A model generated the notes under the pieces. It was given only the letters and a program-made list of their open reading frames with translations, was not told where the DNA came from and did not search any database. Shown one piece after another: positions 1-4,385 of a stretch of 7,439 bases of DNA (its first letter is position 1; the number at the start of each line of letters is the position of its first letter). Source of the stretch: Actinomycetales bacterium (GTDB taxonomy: Bacteria; Actinomycetota; Actinomycetes; Actinomycetales; Cellulomonadaceae); NCBI GenBank assembly GCA_012514545.1, contig JAAZAC010000305.1, positions 1 to 7,439 on the forward strand, read 5' to 3'. Position numbers and translations under genes: made by a program.

Positions 1-112
1 CCCCGGGCGCCCCGGCCGCACCCGGCGCGCGCCCACGCGCCGGCCCCCGCCGCCCCGTCGGGCCGGCCCCGCGCACCGGCACCGCCGCGCGCGCCCGCGC
101 CGCCGCCCTCAC
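1..112 (-). CDS. Possible 5' end of the next tad gene (tadB-like), cut by window edge
   Basis: On the minus strand a GTG at 112-110 overlaps the TGA stop of tadA as GTGA, a common way of coupling genes in an operon, and the frame stays open for 37 codons to the window edge. In Tad operons tadA is normally followed by tadB, an inner-membrane platform protein, so a tadB start is expected here. The visible residues are almost all Ala, Arg, Gly and Pro, with no membrane segment and no recognisable motif. At this GC content an open frame of this length means little, so identity and start codon rest on context alone. Confidence 0.28.
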   Translation of the reverse strand, partial: MRAAARARAAVPVRGAGPTGRRGPARGRAPGAAGAPG

Positions 113-1119
113 CGGCCGCCCACCCCCCACCGCGCCGCGAAGCCGGGCCAGGCGTCGCCGGTCCGGAGAACCCCGTCGGGGTCGACGTCGAGCACCGGCG
201 CCACGCCCCAGCGCCCGTCCGCGGTGGCCACGACCGCGGCCACCTGCGCGACGCGGCGCCGGCCCGCGTCGCGGCGCAGGTGGACCACCGCGTCGAGCGC
301 GCTGACCGCCTGGGCAGCGACGGCCGCGGGCGTCATCGCGGCGAGCGAGCCGAGCGCCGCGAGCCGCGCCGGGACGTCGGCGGGCGCGTTCGCGTGCACC
401 GTCGCGCAGCCGCCGTCGTGGCCCGTGTTGAGGGCCGTGAGCACCTCCCGGACCTCCGCGCCGCGGCACTCGCCCAGCACGATCCGGTCGGGGCGCATCC
501 GCAGCGCGTGCCGGACGAGGTCCGCGAGCGTGACCTCGCCGGCGCCCTCGACGTTCGGCCGGCGGGCGACGAGGTGCACGACGTGCGGGTGGGCCGGCGC
601 GAGCTCGACGGCCTCCTCGATGCACACGATCCGCTCGTGGCCCGGCACGAGCGAGAGCAGCGTGGCGAGCAGGGTCGTCTTGCCCGTGCCCGTGCCGCCG
701 GAGACCAGCACGTTCGCGCGCCGCGCCACGAGGGCGGCCAGCACGTCCGCGACCCGCGGGTGCACCGTGCCGAGCGCGACGAGCTCGGCGAGGTCGAAGG
801 CCCGGCGCCGGAGCGTCCGCAGGCTGATGAGCGGCCCCTCCGCCGCGACGGGCGGGAGCACCGCGTGCACGCGCGTGCCGCCCGGCAGCGAGGCGTCCGC
901 GACGGGCGCGGCGTCGTCCAGGCGCTCCCCCGCCGCCGCGACCAGCCGGACCGCGAGCGCCCGGACGTCCCCGACGTCGAGCTCGACCGGCTCGAGCCCC
1001 CCGCCGCGGTCGACCCACACCGAGCGCGGCCCGTTGACGACGACGTCGCTCACCCCGGGCTCCGCGAGCAGCTCCTGCAGCGCGCCGGCGCCGGGCAGCC
1101 GGACCGGCGCCTCAGCCAC
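109..1119 (-). CDS. tadA: TadA/CpaF-family secretion ATPase of a tight-adherence (Flp pilus) system
   Basis: This 336-residue protein is a type II/IV secretion ATPase of the TadA/CpaF group, a cytoplasmic hexamer that drives assembly of Flp-type pili through TadB and TadC. Residues 10-100 form the N-terminal domain (LLAEPGVSDVVVNG, then RVHAVLPPVA and LISLRTL). The nucleotide-binding core follows: Walker A GGTGTGKTT at 141-149, acidic Asp box IEEAVEL at 167-173, Walker B RIVLGECRG at 212-220 with catalytic Glu217, and His box TGHDGGCATVHANAP at 232-246. It is shorter than CpaF-type proteins of over 400 residues because it lacks a long N-terminal extension; from memory this is usual for actinobacterial tadA beside ssd. 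The GTG start at 1119-1117 lies inside the end of ssd (8-nt overlap) behind a G-run, suggesting translational coupling. Family is near certain; pilus function is inferred from family and neighbour. Confidence 0.93.
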   Translation of the reverse strand: MAEAPVRLPGAGALQELLAEPGVSDVVVNGPRSVWVDRGGGLEPVELDVGDVRALAVRLVAAAGERLDDAAPVADASLPGGTRVHAVLPPVAAEGPLISLRTLRRRAFDLAELVALGTVHPRVADVLAALVARRANVLVSGGTGTGKTTLLATLLSLVPGHERIVCIEEAVELAPAHPHVVHLVARRPNVEGAGEVTLADLVRHALRMRPDRIVLGECRGAEVREVLTALNTGHDGGCATVHANAPADVPARLAALGSLAAMTPAAVAAQAVSALDAVVHLRRDAGRRRVAQVAAVVATADGRWGVAPVLDVDPDGVLRTGDAWPGFAARWGVGGR

Positions 1120-1810
1120 CGGTCAGCCCCCGCGCGACGCGGGCCACGGCGCGCGCCAGCGGCGACCACGGCGCCACGGCCGGGCCGAGCCCGCGGTCCA
1201 CCGCGCCGGCCACACGCCGGTCGTGCGGCAGGAGCCCCGCCACCGGCAGCCGCAGCGCCGCCCCGACCTGCGCGGGCGCCACGCGTCCGCCGCGCCGCCG
1301 CCGCAGCACGAGCGCGGCGCCGGGCCCCAGCGCGTCCGTCGCCGCGGCCGCCGCCGCGACGCCCAGCACGTCCTGCCCGGTGACCACGAGGACGCGCGCC
1401 GCGCGCACGAGGCCGGCGACGCCGTCGTCGGCGAGGGCGTGCCCCGGCACGTCGAGGACCACGAGGCGCCCGGCCTCGAGCAGCGCCTCGTGCACCGCGG
1501 CGACCGCGGCCGCGTCCGGCGCCACCGCCCGCCGGTCGGCGCCCAGCACCTCGACCCGTCCCCACCGGGGCAGGGCCGCCGCGAGGTCCGCGCCGTCGAG
1601 CGGCCCGCGGGCCGTCGCCAGGTCCGCCCAGCGCGGGCCCTCGCGCGCCTCGGTGCCGAGCAGCACCTCGACGCCGCCCCGCCGCACGTCGAGATCGAGG
1701 AGCGCGACGGGCCGCCCGCCCGCGGCGAGGCGGGCGGCGAGCAGCGCGGCGAGCGTCGTCGCCCCGACGCCCCCGGCCGCCCCGACCACCGCCACCGCCT
1801 GCCCGCGCAC
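1112..1810 (-). CDS. ssd: Ssd/CpaE/TadZ-like ParA-MinD superfamily protein with lysine-less P-loop
   Basis: The protein (232 aa from the chosen start) has a MinD/ParA-like Rossmann fold. The P-loop region GAAGGVGATT is at 10-19, the Walker A' strand VALLDLD with following RRGGVEVLLG at 35-52, the Walker B-like strand LVVLDVPG at 116-123, and LVVTGQDVLGV at 141-151 corresponds to the later core strand. In Tad systems CpaE/TadZ proteins place the pilus apparatus; actinobacterial Ssd is described as a septum-site-determining relative. Both lysines of the KGGxGKTT consensus are alanine here (A12, A17), so normal ATP hydrolysis is doubtful. I chose GTG at 1810-1808 because GGAGGGAGG lies just upstream (7-nt spacer from the first GGAGG). 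A longer frame from GTG 1945 adds 45 low-complexity residues without a good ribosome site. The short form has no receiver-like N-terminal domain, unlike many relatives. It overlaps tadA by 8 nt, so the two are co-translated. Confidence 0.82.
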   Translation of the reverse strand: MRGQAVAVVGAAGGVGATTLAALLAARLAAGGRPVALLDLDVRRGGVEVLLGTEAREGPRWADLATARGPLDGADLAAALPRWGRVEVLGADRRAVAPDAAAVAAVHEALLEAGRLVVLDVPGHALADDGVAGLVRAARVLVVTGQDVLGVAAAAAATDALGPGAALVLRRRRGGRVAPAQVGAALRLPVAGLLPHDRRVAGAVDRGLGPAVAPWSPLARAVARVARGLTGG

Positions 1811-1813
1811 CGG

Positions 1814-1822
1814 CCTCCCTCC
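1814..1822 (-). promoter_or_regulatory. Ribosome binding site deciding the ssd start
   Basis: Read on the minus strand, this is GGAGGGAGG. It ends 3 nt before the GTG at 1810; the first GGAGG has a 7-nt spacer. It is the best Shine-Dalgarno match on this strand in the 1811-1945 stretch and supports the shorter 232-residue Ssd over the 277-residue reading. Confidence 0.6.
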
Positions 1823-1923
1823 GTCCCGCCGAGGGTCGCCGCAGCCGCCCGCGGCCGCGGTCGCCGGCTCGCGCGCCCCGTGGACGACGACGCCGCCCGG
1901 GCTCCTGTGGACGTGCCCGCGCA

Positions 1924-1947
1924 CCCGGGCACGCGCCCCGGGCACGC
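1924..1947. repeat. Tandem 11-bp direct repeat in the ssd/HAD divergent intergenic region
   Basis: CCCGGGCACGC occurs at 1924-1934 and again at 1937-1947, a 13-bp period. It lies between the divergent ssd and HAD genes, so it could be part of an operator, but very high local GC makes chance repeats likely. The rest of 1811-2031 shows no convincing minus-strand -10 box; TA dinucleotides are almost absent, so the ssd promoter cannot be located. Confidence 0.35.
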
Positions 1948-1990
1948 CCGCACCCCGCGCCCGCGGCGCCCGCCCGCCGACCCCCTCCGG

Positions 1991-2028
1991 CTAGGCTCCG
2001 ACGTGGGACAGGCCGACGAGGGGAGGAG
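1991..2028 (+). promoter_or_regulatory. Promoter -10 box and ribosome binding site of the HAD gene
   Basis: TAGGCT at 1992-1997 (context GCTAGGCT) fits the actinobacterial TANNNT -10 consensus and contains the only TA in this intergenic region. No clear -35 is visible. A start site near 2003-2005 would give a leader of roughly 28 nt. GGGAGGAG at 2021-2028 is a strong Shine-Dalgarno; its GGAGG core ends 5 nt before the GTG start at 2032. The same GCTAGGYT box precedes the gene at 4386. Confidence 0.55.
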
Positions 2029-2031
2029 CCC

Positions 2032-2817
2032 GTGGCGGGCGCGGCGGCGTTCTTCGACCTGGACAAGACGATCATCGCCACGTCCTCGGTCACCGCCTTC
2101 TCCCGGCCCTTCTTCGCGGGCGGGCTCATCACGCGCCGCGAGGTGCTCCGCACCGCCTACGCGCAGTTCCTCTTCCTGCTCGGCCGCGCGGACACGGAGC
2201 AGACCGACCGGCTCCGCCAGTTCCTGTCCTCGATGGTCAAGGGCTGGGACGTCGCGCAGGTCTCCCAGATCGTCAACGAGACGCTCCACGAGCACATCGA
2301 GCCCACCGTCTACGCCGAGGCGATGGCCCTCATCGACGAGCACCACCTCGCGGGGCGCGACGTCGTCATCGTCTCGGCCTCCGGCGCCGAGGTCGTCGAG
2401 CCGATCGCGGCCATGCTCGGCGCGGACCACGTCATCGCGACCCGCATGGAGGTCGTCGACGGGCGGTACACGGGCGAGATCGCGTTCTACGCGTTCGGCG
2501 AGAACAAGGCGACGGCGGTGCGCGAGCTCGCGGAGGAGAAGGGCTACGACCTCGCCGCGAGCTACGCGTACTCCGACTCGATCACCGACGCCCCGATGCT
2601 CGACCTCGTGGGCCACGGGTTCGTCGTCAACCCCGACCGGTCCCTGCGCAAGGCCGCCGCGGAGCACGGCTGGGGCACGCTGACGTTCGTCAAGCCGGTC
2701 GCCCTGCGGCCGTCGTTCCCGCCGCCGCAGCGCAGCGTCCCGGCCCTCGCGATCGCCGTGGCCCTCGTCGTCGGCGTGGTCCTCCTGGCCCGCCGCCGAC
2801 GCCGGCGCAGCGCCTGA
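2032..2817 (+). CDS. HAD-IB family hydrolase (phosphatase-like) with C-terminal membrane anchor
   Basis: This 261-residue member of haloacid dehalogenase subfamily IB resembles CicA, Rv3661 and SerB-like phosphatases. All four HAD motifs are present: motif I FFDLDKT (7-13) with nucleophile Asp9 and acid/base Asp11, motif II VSASG (114-118), motif III Lys159 in GENKA, and motif IV YSDSITDAPML (180-190) with Asp182 and Asp186. The helical cap lies between motifs I and II (about 20-105). The catalytic set is intact, so a phosphomonoesterase reaction is likely; the substrate is unknown. Residues 236-253 are a hydrophobic helix followed by RRRRRR, indicating a tail-anchored protein with its catalytic domain in the cytoplasm. 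The GTG at 2032 follows a strong GGGAGGAG. The gene is divergent from ssd/tadA, an arrangement also remembered for Rv3660c-Rv3661 in M. tuberculosis. Streptomyces homologues carry 'morphological differentiation' names, but that role cannot be read from sequence. Confidence 0.9.
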   Translation: MAGAAAFFDLDKTIIATSSVTAFSRPFFAGGLITRREVLRTAYAQFLFLLGRADTEQTDRLRQFLSSMVKGWDVAQVSQIVNETLHEHIEPTVYAEAMALIDEHHLAGRDVVIVSASGAEVVEPIAAMLGADHVIATRMEVVDGRYTGEIAFYAFGENKATAVRELAEEKGYDLAASYAYSDSITDAPMLDLVGHGFVVNPDRSLRKAAAEHGWGTLTFVKPVALRPSFPPPQRSVPALAIAVALVVGVVLLARRRRRRSA

Positions 2818-2836
2818 CGCGCGCCTCACCAGCACC

Positions 2837-2886
2837 GTCGCGGCGACTTCCGCATGGTGAGCCGCGACGTCCCGGCCACCGGGACG
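2837..2886 (+). terminator. Tandem hairpins downstream of the HAD gene (probable terminator)
   Basis: GTCGCGGC (2837-2844) pairs perfectly with GCCGCGAC (2861-2868) around a 16-nt loop. It is followed by an almost loopless hairpin, CGTCCCGG (2868-2875) with CCGGGACG (2879-2886), loop CCA. The HAD stop is only 19 nt upstream of the first arm. There is no T-tract, as is common for actinobacterial terminators. CTCACC (2825-2830) can pair alternatively with GGTGAG (2856-2861), which would compete with the first hairpin. Confidence 0.6.
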
Positions 2887-2943
2887 ACGACGGGCCATCC
2901 CCGCAGGTCAGCGGCCCGCCCGGGTGAACCGGCGCGGTGCGCT

Positions 2944-2971
2944 TTCGCAACTCGTTCGGGTGGCGTACAAA
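2944..2971 (+). promoter_or_regulatory. Candidate promoter of the intergenic sRNA
   Basis: TTCGCA (2944-2949) resembles a -35 element and TACAAA (2966-2971) a -10, separated by 16 bp. This lies in a stretch clearly less GC-rich than its surroundings. A start at about 2978-2980 would place the 5' end right at the closing stem of the predicted RNA, which supports this assignment. Each hexamer matches the housekeeping consensus at 4 of 6 positions. Confidence 0.5.
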
Positions 2972-2978
2972 GGAGGTA

Positions 2979-3130
2979 CAACAGCAGAGCGGGGAGCGAG
3001 AACCCACGCGCGACCAGTCCTCGAAAGGACCTGCCGACCGGGCTCGCCCGTTGCGGCACTCATCGAGAGCGCCTGATACCTCGTCTCCCCCCTGCTGTCG
3101 ACGGCGGCGTCCCGCACGGGGCGCCGTCGC
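2979..3130 (+). ncRNA. Probable 6S-like / Ms1-family small RNA
   Basis: The region has no credible protein gene but folds into a compact structure. The 5' segment 2981-3000 pairs with 3080-3098: ACAGCAG/CTGCTGT (7 bp), GGGGAG/CTCCCC (6 bp) and CGAG/CTCG (4 bp), interrupted only by a 3/1 internal loop and one bulge. Inside are a GCGC/GCGC helix (3008-3011 with 3069-3072), hairpin GTCCT-CGAA-AGGAC (3017-3030), and a two-part hairpin at 3032-3058 (TGCCG/CGGCA, then CGGG/CCCG). A terminator stem follows immediately at 3099-3129. A long closing rod around a partly open interior is the 6S-like plan. Position supports this: immediately downstream of the HAD gene is where, from memory, M. tuberculosis has MTS2823 (Ms1), and S. 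coelicolor has the 6S-like scr3559. Such RNAs bind RNA polymerase (Ms1 binds core enzyme) and accumulate in stationary phase. At roughly 150 nt it is shorter than mycobacterial Ms1 (about 300 nt). Ends are estimated; class assignment is inference. Confidence 0.62.
3099..3129 (+). terminator. Terminator stem shared by the sRNA and the convergent oxidoreductase gene
   Basis: CGACGGCG (3099-3106) is perfectly complementary to CGCCGTCG (3122-3129), and CCC (3111-3113) pairs with GGG (3118-3120) around GCAC. A shifted register pairing GGCGTCCC with GGGGCGCC is also possible. It begins directly after the sRNA closing stem and lies 12 nt beyond the stop codon of the minus-strand gene ending at 3141, so it could terminate both. 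No T-tract follows on either strand. Confidence 0.62.
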
Positions 3131-3140
3131 CGTGTGCGCC

Positions 3141-4226
3141 TCAGGCGGGCGCGCCGCGCACGTACTGCGGCGGCCAGGGCGCGGGCCCGTCGGTCGCCAC
3201 CGGGAGCCCCAGGTCGCGCGCGGCCCGCAGCGGCCAGGCGGCGTCGGCGAGCGCCGGCCGCCCGATCATGACGACGTCGGCCGACCCCTCCGCGAGCACC
3301 TGCTCGGCGAGGGTGCCGGTGTCGATCTGCCCGACCGCCGACGCCGGCAGGCCGGAGATCCGCCGCACGGTCCGGGCGAGCGGCACCTGGAAGCCGGGGC
3401 CCACGGGGGCCGTGGCCGGGACGTTGCCGCCGCTGGACACGTCGACGAGGTCGACCCCGAGCGGGCCGAGCCGGCGCGCGACCTCGCCGACCTCCTCCGG
3501 GGTGAGGCCGCCGGGCGACCAGTCCGTCGCGGAGAGGCGCACGAGCAGCGGTCGCTCCTCCGGCCAGGCCGCGCGAACGGCCGTCACGACCTCGAGCAGC
3601 AGCCGCGCGCGGTTGTCGAGGGACCCGCCGTACCCGTCGGTGCGCCGGTTGGACAGCGGCGAGAGGAACTGGTGCAGCAGGTAGCCGTGCGCGGCGTGCA
3701 CCTCGACGGCGTCGAAGCCGGCCTCGGCGGCGCGGCGCGCGGCGTCGGCGAACGCGGCGACCACGCGGGCGATCCCGTCGGCGTCGAGCTCGGCGGGGGT
3801 CGCGAGGCCCTCGAACGGCACGGGCGACGGCGCCACGGTGGTCCACCCGCCGTCCTCGGGCGGCACGGTGCCCTGCACCGGCGACCACGGGTGGTACGTC
3901 GAGCCCTTGCGGCCCGCGTGCGCGAGCTGCACCGCGATCCGGGCGCCCCGGGCCTGCACGGCGGCGACGACCGGCCGCCACGCCTCCGTCTGGGCGTCGT
4001 CCCAGAGGCCGACGTCGCGCGGGGTGATGCGGCCCTCGGGCACGACGGCGGCCGCCTCCGTGAGGAGCAGGCCGAAGCCGCCCGACGCGCGGGCGGCGAA
4101 GTGGACGAGCTGCCACTGCCCGGGCAGTCCGTCGGTGGCGGAGTACTGGCACATCGGCGCCAGCCAGACGCGGTTGCGGGCCGTCATGCCGCGCAGGGTG
4201 ATCGGGGCGAAGAGCAGCGACGTCAC
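3141..4226 (-). CDS. Old yellow enzyme family FMN oxidoreductase (YqjM/NamA-like NADPH dehydrogenase)
   Basis: This 361-residue TIM-barrel flavoprotein is predicted to use NAD(P)H to reduce activated C=C bonds of enones and related electrophiles. YqjM-class markers are clear: APMCQYS at 24-30 puts Cys26 and Tyr28 at the same numbers as in Bacillus YqjM; Gln100 lies in the IAVQLAHAGRK strand; the His177/His180 substrate pair and Tyr182 lie in VEVHAAHGYLLHQFLSPLSNRRTDGYGGS (175-202); Arg230 is a flavin contact; IGRPALADAAWP (321-332) is the FMN-phosphate loop; and PPQYVRG near the C-terminus supplies the arginine finger (Arg357). It is slightly longer than YqjM (338), mainly from an insertion at about 111-137. 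I chose the GTG at 4226-4224, with GAGAG 7 nt upstream; a GTG two codons earlier is possible. The frame stays open much further upstream, but that stretch is antisense to the next gene. It is convergent with the sRNA and divergent from the proline-rich gene. Physiological substrate is unknown. Confidence 0.92.
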   Translation of the reverse strand: MTSLLFAPITLRGMTARNRVWLAPMCQYSATDGLPGQWQLVHFAARASGGFGLLLTEAAAVVPEGRITPRDVGLWDDAQTEAWRPVVAAVQARGARIAVQLAHAGRKGSTYHPWSPVQGTVPPEDGGWTTVAPSPVPFEGLATPAELDADGIARVVAAFADAARRAAEAGFDAVEVHAAHGYLLHQFLSPLSNRRTDGYGGSLDNRARLLLEVVTAVRAAWPEERPLLVRLSATDWSPGGLTPEEVGEVARRLGPLGVDLVDVSSGGNVPATAPVGPGFQVPLARTVRRISGLPASAVGQIDTGTLAEQVLAEGSADVVMIGRPALADAAWPLRAARDLGLPVATDGPAPWPPQYVRGAPA

Positions 4227-4285
4227 GCACACACTCTCGGGCACGACGCGGCCCGCGTCGCCCGCCCTTCGTCCCAGGACGCGCC

Positions 4286-4317
4286 GCCCCGGGCGGGGCG
4301 CCCGGTTCGTCCCGGGC
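4286..4317. repeat. Paired GC-rich hairpins in the divergent intergenic region
   Basis: GCCCC (4286-4290) pairs with GGGGC (4295-4299), and GCCCGG (4300-4305) pairs with CCGGGC (4312-4317) around TTCGTC. They sit between the divergent oxidoreductase and proline-rich genes, upstream of the -10 box at 4350. They could be operator half-sites, but they may simply reflect composition. Confidence 0.3.
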
Positions 4318-4348
4318 CGTACCCCTCGTCCCCCGTCGCCCGACGACG

Positions 4349-4380
4349 CTAGGTTGTGGCGCAGGCCACATCGAGGGAGG
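4349..4380 (+). promoter_or_regulatory. Promoter -10 box and ribosome binding site of the proline-rich membrane gene
   Basis: TAGGTT (4350-4355, context GCTAGGTT) matches TANNNT and nearly repeats the box ahead of the HAD gene. GAGGGAGG (4373-4380) lies 5 nt before the ATG at 4386 and decides the start over an in-frame GTG at 4356, which overlaps the promoter. No -35 element stands out. Confidence 0.55.
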
Positions 4381-4385
4381 CGCAC

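Noticed and set aside
1980..2000. -35 element for the HAD promoter
   Set aside because: No hexamer at 16-18 bp from TAGGCT resembles TTGACA; only the -10 is claimed.
224..2683. 819-residue plus-strand open frame spanning tadA, ssd and the HAD gene
   Set aside because: It is out of frame with three genes that have clear motifs; composition is Arg/Ser/Ala/Thr-rich as expected for a GC-rich shadow.
2826..3059. 77-residue minus-strand frame containing LPALLLYLLC
   Set aside because: It lies antisense to the sRNA, has no convincing ribosome site and ends inside the HAD terminator; the hydrophobic run is short.
3087..3092. Six-cytosine run suggesting 6C RNA
   Set aside because: The 6C motif needs two hairpins with C-rich loops. 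Only one run exists and it pairs with GGGG in the closing stem. I also looked between ssd and the HAD gene, where mycobacteria have 6C/B11, and saw no C-run hairpin pair on either strand.
2854..3684. 276-residue plus-strand frame across the intergenic region
   Set aside because: It runs through the sRNA structure and far into the oppositely oriented oxidoreductase gene; there is no ribosome site and no motif.
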